DNA of 5,250 nt from positions 1 to 5,250 of the forward strand of contig RHBP01000121.1 in assembly GCA_010030955.1 (NCBI GenBank), given 5' to 3'. This document shows, in pieces, positions 1-5,250 of the stretch. Within the stretch, counting starts at the first letter, position 1; each line of letters opens with the position of its first letter. The notes under the pieces were generated by a model. The model was given only the letters and a program-made list of their open reading frames with translations. It was not told where the DNA came from and did no database searches. Source of the DNA: Synechococcaceae bacterium WBB_10_009 (lineage in GTDB: Bacteria > Cyanobacteriota > Cyanobacteriia > PCC-6307 > Cyanobiaceae). The position numbers and the translations under genes were made by a program.

Positions 1-303
1 CACTCACGCCTGTTTTGGTTTGCCAATGGCGGCGACGCCGAGATCTACATCGGCAGCGCCGATTGGATGGGCCGCAACCTGGATCGCCGCGTGGAAGCGG
101 TGGTGCCGATCGACAGTCCCGATCTGCAAGGGCGCCTGCTGCGGTTGCTCAACAGCTACCTCAGCGACAACAGCACCGCCTGGGACATGCAACCCGACGG
201 CAGCTTCAACCGGCGCATTCCCGACGACGACAGCTTCGCCGTTCAGGTCGCCCTGATCGACGGTTGGAGACATGGATTGAGCAACGGCGACGAAGCGCCG
301 TAA
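1..303 (+). CDS. ppk: Polyphosphate kinase (PPK1), C-terminal 100 residues (5' end outside window)
   Basis: PPK1 reversibly transfers the terminal phosphate of ATP onto a growing polyphosphate chain, through a phosphohistidine intermediate. Only the end of the second phospholipase-D-like (C2) domain is in the window. The frame is open from base 1 and ends at TAA 301-303. The first residues, HSRLFWFANGGDAEIYIG, followed by SADWMGRNLDRRVEAVVPI, are the highly conserved PPK1 C-terminal signature; the E. coli enzyme has a closely similar SSADWM-RN-D-R-E block. The catalytic histidines and the N and head domains lie upstream of the window. The tail (residues about 58-100, with VQVALIDGW) is the usual short helical end, so the 3' end looks intact. 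No convincing intrinsic terminator follows, so read-through into the sigma factor gene is possible. Family assignment is firm; the start cannot be seen. Confidence 0.95.
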   Translation, partial: HSRLFWFANGGDAEIYIGSADWMGRNLDRRVEAVVPIDSPDLQGRLLRLLNSYLSDNSTAWDMQPDGSFNRRIPDDDSFAVQVALIDGWRHGLSNGDEAP

Positions 304-380
304 CCGCCACTACAAAAGCTAAGAAAATCCAACGGAAAGAGTGCGGCAAGTCTTCCAATTCGCCGTGTTCTCTTGATGGC

Positions 381-394
381 TGTAGTGCTACATT
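381..394 (+). promoter_or_regulatory. Possible extended -10 promoter with overlapping palindrome, upstream of the sigma factor gene
   Basis: The 119-bp gap between ppk and the sigma gene is less GC-rich than the genes around it. It contains TG (386-387), one base, then TACATT (389-394), an extended -10-like element about 28 bp before the sigma ATG. No good -35 is seen: the hexamer at 17-bp spacing, TGTTCT at 366-371, is poor. The element overlaps the palindrome TGTAG-TG-CTACA (381-392), whose 5-bp arms match perfectly and which could be an operator. This is inference from motif shape only. Confidence 0.3.
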
Positions 395-410
395 CCGGCC
401 AACCATTTCA

Positions 411-414
411 GGAG
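411..414 (+). promoter_or_regulatory. Shine-Dalgarno GGAG that fixes the sigma factor start
   Basis: GGAG at 411-414 lies 8 bases before ATG 423. The reading frame is open far upstream, through the end of ppk, so this site is what selects ATG 423 over the next in-frame ATG at 513, which has no comparable motif. No in-frame ATG, GTG or TTG lies between the end of ppk and 423 in the part of the gap I translated. Confidence 0.6.
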
Positions 415-422
415 CCGAGGGC

Positions 423-1478
423 ATGGGCACTCCTCACCACTCCACATCCCCTGAGCTGCCCGCAACATCTCGCTCCACCGCATCCACTCAAGCCGCCAGG
501 ATCGCAGCCCCGATGGAATCCTCCGACGCCCGCGCTTCCGAGCGAAACGACAACAGATCAACGGTGCGAAACGGCGCGTCCAAACAGGGCGGTCGCCTCA
601 GTGCTGATTCGATCGGCTGGTACCTCAGCAACATTGGCCGCGTGCCGCTGCTCACCCCCGCTGAGGAGATCGAGCTGGCCCACCACGTGCAGGCCATGAA
701 GCGCCTGCAGGCCCTGCCGGCCGAACAACTCACACCCCGCCAAAAACACCAAATCCGCATGGGCACCCGGGCCCGCGATCGCATGATGGCGGCCAACCTG
801 CGGCTGGTGGTGAGCGTGGCCAAGAAATACCAAAACCAGGGCCTCGAACTGCTCGACCTGGTGCAGGAGGGGGCGATCGGCCTGGAGCGGGCGGTCGACA
901 AGTTCGACCCCGCCATGGGCTACAAGTTTTCCACCTACGCCTACTGGTGGATTCGCCAAGGCATGACGCGCGCCATCGACAACAGCGCCCGCACCATTCG
1001 CCTGCCGATCCACGTGAGCGAAAAGCTCTCCAAGATGCGGCGCATCACCCGCGAACTCTCCCATCGCTTCGGGCGCCAACCGAATCGCCTCGAGATGGCC
1101 CATGCCATGGGCATGAGCCCCGATGAACTCGAAGAGCTGATCGCCCAGAGCGCCCCCTGCGCCTCCCTCGACGCCCACGCCCGTGGCGACGACGACCGCA
1201 GCACCCTCGGTGAACTGATCGCCGACCCCAACAGCAACGAATCCATGGACGGCATGGATCGCAGCCTGCAGAAGGAGCACCTCGGCACCTGGCTGTCGCA
1301 ACTCAATGAGCGCGAGCGGCGCATCATCGAGCTGCGCTTCGGCCTGGCGGGCCAAGAGCCCCTCACCCTGGCGGAGATCGGTCGGCAGATCAATGTGTCG
1401 CGCGAGCGGGTGCGCCAGCTGGAATCCAAGGCGCTGCTCAAGCTGCGCCTGATGACCAACTACCAACAGGCGGCCTGA
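423..1478 (+). CDS. Group 2 RNA polymerase sigma-70 factor (RpoD/SigA-like, cyanobacterial)
   Basis: A 351-residue sigma-70 family factor that directs RNA polymerase to -10/-35 promoters. Residues 1-60 are a low-complexity Ser/Ala/Arg-rich extension. Region 1.2 follows (about 61-92, DSIGWYLSNIGRVPLLTP, typical of cyanobacterial primary-like sigmas). Region 2 (about 121-200) has the core-binding block NLRLVVSVAKKY and LLDLVQEGAIGLERAVDKFD. The -10 recognition helix FSTYAYWWIRQGMTRAI keeps Gln179 and Thr182, equivalent to E. coli Q437 and T440. Region 3 spans about 195-250. Region 4 (about 291-343) has LNERERRIIELRFGL and the helix-turn-helix LTLAEIGRQINVSRERVRQLE. There is no large sigma-70 non-conserved insert or long acidic region 1.1. 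The short length, with full primary-type regions 2.4 and 4.2, fits the non-essential group 2 (SigB/C/D/E-like) factors common in cyanobacteria; I cannot tell which. It lies 119 bp after ppk and 14 bp before the prenol kinase gene, probably co-transcribed with it. Confidence 0.93.
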   Translation: MGTPHHSTSPELPATSRSTASTQAARIAAPMESSDARASERNDNRSTVRNGASKQGGRLSADSIGWYLSNIGRVPLLTPAEEIELAHHVQAMKRLQALPAEQLTPRQKHQIRMGTRARDRMMAANLRLVVSVAKKYQNQGLELLDLVQEGAIGLERAVDKFDPAMGYKFSTYAYWWIRQGMTRAIDNSARTIRLPIHVSEKLSKMRRITRELSHRFGRQPNRLEMAHAMGMSPDELEELIAQSAPCASLDAHARGDDDRSTLGELIADPNSNESMDGMDRSLQKEHLGTWLSQLNERERRIIELRFGLAGQEPLTLAEIGRQINVSRERVRQLESKALLKLRLMTNYQQAA

Positions 1479-1492
1479 GCCCACAGGCCGCC
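1469..1492 (+). promoter_or_regulatory. Perfect 9-bp stem-loop at the sigma factor/kinase junction
   Basis: GGCGGCCTG (1469-1477) pairs perfectly with CAGGCCGCC (1484-1492) around a 6-base loop. The sigma factor stop codon TGA (1476-1478) sits at the top of the 5' arm. The 3' arm holds the only Shine-Dalgarno-like bases (AGG, 1485-1487) for the kinase and ends directly against its ATG at 1493. There is no U-tract after it, so it is unlikely to be an intrinsic terminator. The layout fits translational coupling: ribosomes finishing the sigma gene would open the stem. The pairing is read directly; the role is inferred. Confidence 0.6.
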
Positions 1493-2143
1493 ATGGGCCT
1501 GGCCGTTGTCGCCGGCTGGCTCGCCATGGTGCTGGCCATGGCTCTGCTGGTGCGCCATCGCTGGCCGCAACAGCGGGAGTGGAGCCGCAAGCTGGTGCAC
1601 ATCGGCACCGGCCCGGTGGTGCTGCTGGCCTGGGGCTTCGGCATCGGCCGCGGGTTGGCCCTGCCGCTGGCGCTGCTGGTGACCGCCGCCACGGCCCTCA
1701 ACCACCGTTTTCAGCTGCTGCCCGCCGTGGAAGACGTGGGCCGCGCCAGCTACGGCACCGTGGCCTACGGCGCCTCCATCAGCCTGTTGCTGGCGCTGTT
1801 CTGGCCGCAGCACCCCCTGGCGGTGGCGGCCGGCGTGCTGGTGATGGCCTTCGGTGATGGCCTGGCCGGGCTGGTGGGGCCGGCCCTGCCCTCGCGGCGC
1901 TGGCAGCTGTGGGGCCAAACCAAATCCCTCGCCGGCACCGGCTGCATGCTGCTGGCCGCCGTGGCGGTGTTGCTGCTGCTCACCGCCCTGGCGGCGGCCA
2001 GCGGCCAACCGGCCCCCAGCCCGGCCCTGTGCCTGGTGGTGGCGGTGCTGGCCACCGCCCTGGAGCAGTGGAGCGTCTACGGGGTGGACAACCTGAGCGT
2101 GCCGGTGGTTACGGGCGTGCTCTGGCAGCACTGGAGCAGCTAG
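1493..2143 (+). CDS. Phytol/dolichol-kinase-family integral membrane protein (SEC59/VTE5-like)
   Basis: A 216-residue, very hydrophobic protein with about six to seven predicted membrane helices (roughly residues 4-21, 38-50, 55-70, 92-104, 109-128, 150-170, 178-190). It carries the conserved blocks of the CTP-dependent prenol/lipid kinase family: RKLVHIGTGP (32-41), GRASYGTVAYG (83-93), AFGDGLAGLVG (119-129), KSLAGT (144-149) and EQWSVYGVDNLSVP (191-204). Family members phosphorylate phytol, farnesol, dolichol or diacylglycerol in membranes. In a cyanobacterium the likeliest role is phytol kinase, salvaging phytol from chlorophyll breakdown towards phytyl diphosphate and tocopherol. Substrate is inferred, not shown. 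The start at 1493 gives a complete first membrane helix; the next ATG, at codon 12, would cut into it. The gene follows the sigma factor by 14 bp and its start abuts a 9-bp hairpin, suggesting coupled translation. It ends 7 bp from the convergent gene's stop. Confidence 0.85.
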   Translation: MGLAVVAGWLAMVLAMALLVRHRWPQQREWSRKLVHIGTGPVVLLAWGFGIGRGLALPLALLVTAATALNHRFQLLPAVEDVGRASYGTVAYGASISLLLALFWPQHPLAVAAGVLVMAFGDGLAGLVGPALPSRRWQLWGQTKSLAGTGCMLLAAVAVLLLLTALAAASGQPAPSPALCLVVAVLATALEQWSVYGVDNLSVPVVTGVLWQHWSS

Positions 2144-2150
2144 CCAGCGC

Positions 2151-2498
2151 TCAGGCCCGCAACATCGCCTCGCAGCGCTGCTCCCAGTCGTGCTGGGTGC
2201 CCAGGCCCGCCACCAACAGGCGATCGGCCGGTTCCTGCTGCAGGCGCAGTTGCCATTGGCGGATCGCCTCGGCCCGCTCCAGCCACACGTCCACCACGGT
2301 GGCCTGGATGCGCTCCAGGTCCCAACCGCGGCCGCGGGCGCTGTCGAGGGCCCAGGCCATCAGGCTGTCCAACTGGAACGGCCGCAACCCGGTGAACACC
2401 GGGCCGGGCACCTCCACGCTGCGCTGCTCCAGATAAAAGAGCTGCAGCGGATCGGAAACCCCACAGAACTGCAACAGGTAGGTGATGCGTGCTGCCAT
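2151..2498 (-). CDS. Uncharacterised 115-residue protein downstream of a CIRCE operator
   Basis: I do not recognise this family. The protein starts MAARITYLLQFCGVSDPLQL and continues with FYLEQRSVEVPGPVFTGLRP, then a charged helical stretch (about residues 42-92: FQLDSLMAWALD, ERIQATVVDVWLERAEAIRQWQLRLQQ) and a short C-terminus ending HDWEQRCEAMLRA. It has no signal peptide, membrane segment or metal-binding motif, so a small soluble cytoplasmic, mostly helical protein is likely. The start at 2498 is favoured because GGAGG lies 5 bases before it; an in-frame ATG at 2510 overlaps that ribosome site, and one at 2591 lies inside the CIRCE element. The codon pattern and believable protein composition support this frame over the overlapping open frames. 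A perfect CIRCE element lies 86 bp upstream, so HrcA-type heat-shock control is expected. It converges on the kinase gene. Confidence 0.75.
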   Translation of the reverse strand: MAARITYLLQFCGVSDPLQLFYLEQRSVEVPGPVFTGLRPFQLDSLMAWALDSARGRGWDLERIQATVVDVWLERAEAIRQWQLRLQQEPADRLLVAGLGTQHDWEQRCEAMLRA

Positions 2499-2502
2499 CA
2501 CA

Positions 2503-2507
2503 ACCTC
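2503..2507 (-). promoter_or_regulatory. Shine-Dalgarno GGAGG for the 115-residue protein
   Basis: On the minus strand GGAGG is followed by five bases (TTGTG) and then ATG at 2498-2496. It is the strongest ribosome binding site in the window and decides the start. The nearby in-frame ATG at 2510-2508 overlaps this motif and is probably not used. Confidence 0.7.
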
Positions 2508-2584
2508 CATGGATGCCTGGAAATAACGTACGCCGCCGCCATGGGCGCACCGTTCACAGCAAACCTTTGTGATCAATACTGCAC

Positions 2585-2611
2585 TTAGCACTCACATGTG
2601 GCGAGTGCTAA
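2585..2611 (-). promoter_or_regulatory. CIRCE element, operator for the HrcA heat-shock repressor
   Basis: TTAGCACTC (2585-2593), a 9-base spacer (2594-2602) and GAGTGCTAA (2603-2611) match the CIRCE consensus in both arms with the canonical 9-9-9 layout. The pairing extends one base further each side (C2584 with G2612). HrcA binds CIRCE and represses transcription until heat or misfolded protein titrates GroE. CIRCE is normally found at groESL or groEL genes. Here it lies between two minus-strand genes: 17 bp after the DAHP synthase stop and 86 bp before the start of the 115-residue protein, which is therefore the likely target. The plus strand has no gene to control on this side. I could not identify a clear -35/-10 pair around it. 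The element itself is certain by sequence match; the target is inferred. Confidence 0.9.
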
Positions 2612-2628
2612 GCATCAGTTTCCAGTGC

Positions 2629-3702
2629 TCAAACCAAAGCACCAGCCTGGCTTTGGGCACTGGCCACGGCGCCGGCCAGCTCCTGCAGCAGCTCCCGTGT
2701 GGTGTCCAGATCGATGCAGGCATCGGTGATGCTCTGGCCGTAGGTGAGCTGGCTGAGATCGGCGGGAATCTTCTGGTTGCCGGCCACCAGGTGGCTCTCG
2801 ATCATCACCCCCATCACATGCTGGCTGCCGGAGCGCAGCTGCTCCGCCACCTGGCCGGCCACCTCCCCCTGGCGGCGGTAGTCCTTGTTGGAGTTGCCGT
2901 GGCTGCAATCCACCATCACCCGCGCCGGCAGGCCCTCCTTGGCCAGGGAAGCCGCAGCCCCCTCGATGGCTTCGGCGTGGTAGTTGGTGCCCTGCTTGCC
3001 ACCGCGCAGCACCAGGTGGCCATCGGGGTTGCCGGTGGTGCTCACGATCGCAGCGTGGCCCTCCTTGTTGATGCCCAGGAAGTTGTGGGGGCGCGCCGCC
3101 GCCTCCATGGCGTTGATGGCCGTGATGGCGCTGCCGTCGGTGCCGTTCTTGAAGCCGATCGGCATCGACAGCCCCGAGGCCATCTCACGGTGGGTCTGGC
3201 TCTCAGTGGTGCGGGCGCCGATGGCCGTCCAGCTGATCAGATCGGCGATGTACTGGGGCACCACCGGATCCAGCAGTTCCGTGGCGGCGGGCAAGCCCAT
3301 GTCCGCCAGGTGCAGCAGCAGGCCGCGGGCCAGCCGCAGGCCGGTGTTGATGTCGTAGCTGCCGTCGAGGTGGGGGTCGTTGATCAGGCCCTTCCAGCCC
3401 ACGGTGGTGCGGGGCTTTTCGAAATACACCCGCATCACCACCTCCAGCTGCTGGGCGTGGCGGCGGTGCTCCTCGGCGATGGCGGCGGCGTACTCCTGGG
3501 CCGCCTTCACGTCGTGCACCGAGCACGGGCCCACGATCACCAGCAGGCGCGGGTCATCGCCCCGCAGGATCGCCTTGATGCGCTCGCGCGCCTCCCGCAC
3601 CGTGGCCGCAGCCCCCTCGCCGAGGGGCAGCTCGCGGTGCAGCAGGGAGGGCGCCACCAGCGGCCGCGTGTCCACCACATGGAGATCGGAGGTGGGGATC
3701 AT
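2629..3702 (-). CDS. aroF: 3-deoxy-7-phosphoheptulonate (DAHP) synthase, class I-alpha (AroFGH type)
   Basis: Condenses phosphoenolpyruvate and erythrose 4-phosphate to DAHP, the first step of the shikimate pathway to aromatic amino acids; a soluble metalloenzyme. The 357-residue length fits the family (about 350). Metal ligands are all present: Cys60 in GPCS, His268 in DCSHGNSNK, Glu302 in IESHLV, Asp327 in SITDACI. Substrate-binding residues are also in place: Arg91 and Lys96 in MRVYFEKPRTT, Arg164 in GARTTESQ, Lys185 in GFKNGTDG, Arg233 in LRGGK. THREMASGLSMP and DCSHGNSNKDYRRQ resemble the tyrosine-sensitive E. coli AroF more than AroG, so the symbol is tentative. The allosteric-site positions Asp145, Pro149 and Ser179 are kept, so feedback inhibition is likely. 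The start at 3702 gives MIPTSDLHVVDTRPL, as expected for the family, although no clear ribosome site precedes it; the in-frame ATG at 3795 would add 31 atypical residues. It is divergent from acnB. Confidence 0.94.
   Translation of the reverse strand: MIPTSDLHVVDTRPLVAPSLLHRELPLGEGAAATVREARERIKAILRGDDPRLLVIVGPCSVHDVKAAQEYAAAIAEEHRRHAQQLEVVMRVYFEKPRTTVGWKGLINDPHLDGSYDINTGLRLARGLLLHLADMGLPAATELLDPVVPQYIADLISWTAIGARTTESQTHREMASGLSMPIGFKNGTDGSAITAINAMEAAARPHNFLGINKEGHAAIVSTTGNPDGHLVLRGGKQGTNYHAEAIEGAAASLAKEGLPARVMVDCSHGNSNKDYRRQGEVAGQVAEQLRSGSQHVMGVMIESHLVAGNQKIPADLSQLTYGQSITDACIDLDTTRELLQELAGAVASAQSQAGALV
2634..2656 (-). terminator. Weak hairpin at the 3' end of the DAHP synthase gene
   Basis: CCAAAGC (2634-2640) and GCTTTGG (2650-2656) form a perfect 7-bp stem with a 9-base loop. 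On the minus strand the stem is followed by TTTGA, which contains the synthase stop codon. The T-tract is only three bases and the stem lies inside the last codons, so at most this is an inefficient terminator separating the synthase transcript from the CIRCE-controlled gene. Confidence 0.25.
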
Positions 3703-3760
3703 GCCGGCAGCCGCAGGGCAACGCAGGGAGCCAACCACCCTAAAAGCCCGATTGCAGCCG

Positions 3761-3788
3761 TTGCCACCAGAGCGCAGGGGGGTGGCAA
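3761..3788. repeat. Perfect 8-bp inverted repeat in the divergent aroF/acnB spacer
   Basis: TTGCCACC (3761-3768) and GGTGGCAA (3781-3788) are exact inverted copies separated by 12 bases. The pair lies near the middle of the 163-bp region between the two divergent starts, where promoters of both genes should lie. It could be an operator or an mRNA leader hairpin. It does not match the NtcA (GTA-N8-TAC), LexA or CIRCE patterns that I know. No convincing promoter hexamers could be assigned in this spacer. Confidence 0.45.
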
Positions 3789-3832
3789 AGAACAATGGGT
3801 GTCACGTCACCGTTCGTCAGGTCTTCCGGACC

Positions 3833-3868
3833 CCTGCGCCCATGCCTGCGCCAACACCTGCGCCGATG
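3833..3868 (+). repeat. Three 12-bp tandem repeats spanning the acnB start codons
   Basis: CCTGCGCC recurs at 3833, 3845 and 3857 with an exact 12-bp period. The full units are CCTGCGCCCATG, CCTGCGCCAACA and CCTGCGCCGATG. Units one and three end in the two in-frame candidate acnB start codons (ATG 3842 and ATG 3866). Because 12 is a multiple of three, the repeat keeps frame and would encode PAPM/PAPT/PAPM. Confidence 0.7.
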
Positions 3869-5250
3869 GATGCCAGCAGCTTCCTCTCCGACTACCGCGC
3901 CGCCGCCGCGGACCGGGAAGCCCTGGGGGTGCCGGCCCTGCCGCTCACCGCCCCCCAGGCCGAGGCCCTCACCACCCTGCTGGCGGCGCCACCGGCCGGC
4001 GAGGAGGCCTTCCTGCTGCACCTGCTCAGCGAACGCATCCCACCGGGGGTGGATGAGGCCGCCTATGTGAAGGCCAGCTGGCTGAGCGCCGTGGCCCAGG
4101 GCAGCGCCGCCAGCCCGCTGGTGAGCCCGATCGAAGCGGTGCAGCTCCTGGCAACCATGATCGGCGGCTACAACGTGGGCGCCCTGATCGCGCTGCTCTC
4201 CAGCACCGATGCCGCCATCGCCGAGGCCGCGGCCATCGGCCTCAGCCGCACCCTGCTGGTGTACGACGCCTACAACGATGTGCTGGAACTGGCGGCCAGC
4301 AACCCCGATGCCCAGCGGGTGATCGACAGCTGGGCCGCCGGCGAGTGGTTCACCGCCAAGCCGGAGCTGCCGGCGGAGATCACCGTGACGGTGTTCAAGG
4401 TGGAGGGCGAAACCAACACCGACGACCTCTCCCCCGCCACCCACGCCACCACGCGGCCGGACATCCCCCTGCACGCCACGGCGATGCTGGAAACCCGCAT
4501 GCCCGGTGGCCTCGAGCAGATCAGCCAGCTCAAGCAGAAGGGCCACCCCGTGGCCTACGTGGGCGACGTGGTGGGCACCGGCAGCTCCCGCAAATCCGCC
4601 ATCAACTCGGTGCTCTGGCACACCGGCACCGACATCCCCCACGTGCCCAACAAGCGCAGCGGCGGCGTGGTGCTGGGGGGCAAGATCGCGCCCATCTTCT
4701 TCAACACCGCCGAAGACTCCGGCGCCCTGCCGATCGAGTGCGACGTGAGCGCCCTCAGCAGCGGCGATGTGATCACCATCCGCCCCTACGCCGGCACCAT
4801 CGAGCGCGCCGCCGGTGAAGCCGGTGCCGGCACGATCGTGGCCCGCTTCGAGCTCAAGCCCAGCACGATCACCGATGAGGTGCGGGCCGGCGGCCGCATC
4901 CCCCTGCTGATCGGCCGCTCGCTCACCGACAAGGTGCGCGCCCAGCTGGGCCTGCCCCCCAGCGACCTGTTCATCCGCCCCACGGCCCCCGCTGACACGG
5001 GCAAGGGCTTCACCCTGGCCCAGAAGATGGTGGGCAAGGCCTGCGGGCTGCCCGGCGTGCGCCCCGGCACCAGCTGTGAGCCGCTGATGACCACCGTGGG
5101 CTCCCAGGACACCACCGGGCCCATGACCCGCGATGAGATGAAGGAGCTGGCCTGCCTGGGCTTCTCCGCCGACCTGGTGATGCAGAGCTTCTGCCACACC
5201 GCCGCCTACCCCAAGCCGGTGGACCTCAAAACCCACGCCGAGCTGCCCGA
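3866..5250 (+). CDS. acnB: Aconitate hydratase B (AcnB), N-terminal 461 residues (3' end outside window)
   Basis: Bifunctional aconitase B interconverts citrate and isocitrate via cis-aconitate in the TCA cycle; in cyanobacteria this supplies 2-oxoglutarate for nitrogen assimilation. Residues about 1-155 are the HEAT-like N-terminal domain unique to AcnB (PPGVDEAAYVKASWLSAVA, TMIGGYNVGALI). Residues about 165-370 form the swivel domain, with NTDDLSPATHATTRPDIPLH, the substrate-binding loop GDVVGTGSSRKSA (233-245), and PHVPNKRSGGVVLGGKIAPI. The catalytic core begins at about 375 with GFTLAQKMVGKACGL, VGSQDTTGPMTRDEM and MQSFCHTAAYPKPVDLKTH. The usual length is about 860, so roughly half is visible; the three cluster-binding cysteines lie beyond the edge. 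The frame runs open to base 5250, ending mid-codon. The start is uncertain: 3866 gives MDASSFLSDYRAAAADREALG, close to other cyanobacterial AcnB starts as I recall them, while 3842 would add eight residues. Neither has a clear ribosome site. Confidence 0.95.
   Translation, partial: MDASSFLSDYRAAAADREALGVPALPLTAPQAEALTTLLAAPPAGEEAFLLHLLSERIPPGVDEAAYVKASWLSAVAQGSAASPLVSPIEAVQLLATMIGGYNVGALIALLSSTDAAIAEAAAIGLSRTLLVYDAYNDVLELAASNPDAQRVIDSWAAGEWFTAKPELPAEITVTVFKVEGETNTDDLSPATHATTRPDIPLHATAMLETRMPGGLEQISQLKQKGHPVAYVGDVVGTGSSRKSAINSVLWHTGTDIPHVPNKRSGGVVLGGKIAPIFFNTAEDSGALPIECDVSALSSGDVITIRPYAGTIERAAGEAGAGTIVARFELKPSTITDEVRAGGRIPLLIGRSLTDKVRAQLGLPPSDLFIRPTAPADTGKGFTLAQKMVGKACGLPGVRPGTSCEPLMTTVGSQDTTGPMTRDEMKELACLGFSADLVMQSFCHTAAYPKPVDLKTHAELP

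Noticed and set aside
334..356. Hairpin-like GGAAAGA...TCTTCC after ppk as a terminator
   Set aside because: The stem is short with a bulged A, AU-rich, and not followed by a T-tract.
384..392. TAGTGCTAC near the sigma promoter as a second CIRCE arm
   Set aside because: It matches one CIRCE half-site in 7 of 9 bases, but no TTAGCACTC-like partner lies 9 bases upstream.
15..422. In-frame upstream extension of the sigma factor through the end of ppk
   Set aside because: The extension overlaps the conserved ppk frame and reads as arginine-rich noise; GGAG plus ATG 423 is a better start.
558..1484. 308-codon open frame on the minus strand, antisense to the sigma factor gene
   Set aside because: It mirrors the conserved sigma regions and has no recognisable domain. 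Long antisense open frames are expected in GC-rich genes.
2140..2550. Overlapping 136-codon minus-strand frame beside the 115-residue gene
   Set aside because: It is Arg/Gly/Pro-rich with no family resemblance, and the frame of 2151-2498 has the strong ribosome site and a normal protein composition.
2569..4056. 495-codon plus-strand open frame across the DAHP synthase gene and the divergent spacer
   Set aside because: It is antisense to a fully intact DAHP synthase, its product is His/Gly/Ala-rich with no family resemblance, and it runs out of frame into acnB.
3740..5236. 498-codon minus-strand open frame antisense to acnB
   Set aside because: Low-complexity Gly/Ala/His/Val composition, typical of the reverse complement of a GC-rich gene. 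The plus strand encodes clear aconitase B.

Overview
The window looks like a stretch of a GC-rich picocyanobacterial chromosome (Synechococcus/Cyanobium-type). The evidence is a cyanobacterial-type group 2 sigma-70 factor, a SEC59/VTE5-like phytol (prenol) kinase, an AcnB-type aconitase and a polyphosphate kinase. All are ordinary housekeeping or regulatory genes. I see no mobile element, tRNA, rRNA or CRISPR. The organism is inferred from protein character only, without a database search.

Layout. Plus strand: the last 100 codons of polyphosphate kinase (1-303); a 119-bp gap with a possible promoter and a small palindrome; a 351-residue group 2 sigma factor (423-1478); and, 14 bp later, a 216-residue membrane prenol kinase (1493-2143). 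The sigma/kinase junction is a perfect 9-bp hairpin that ends exactly at the kinase ATG, which suggests translational coupling. Minus strand: a 115-residue protein of unknown function (2151-2498) converges on the kinase gene with 7 bp between stop codons. Its leader (2499-2628) holds a perfect CIRCE element, the HrcA heat-shock operator. Upstream of it on the same strand lies a class I-alpha DAHP synthase (2629-3702). Plus strand again: aconitase B (3866 or 3842 to beyond the window end) diverges from the DAHP synthase across about 160 bp. That gap carries an 8-bp inverted repeat and a three-copy 12-bp tandem repeat that contains both candidate acnB start codons.

How the genes relate. Polyphosphate kinase, DAHP synthase (entry to aromatic amino acid synthesis) and aconitase B (citrate to isocitrate) are unrelated metabolic enzymes. 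The kinase probably salvages phytol or related prenols, for example from chlorophyll turnover towards tocopherol. The most notable signal is the perfect CIRCE element, normally found at groESL/groEL operons, placed here before a small uncharacterised gene. This suggests an HrcA-controlled heat-shock protein that is not a recognised chaperone.
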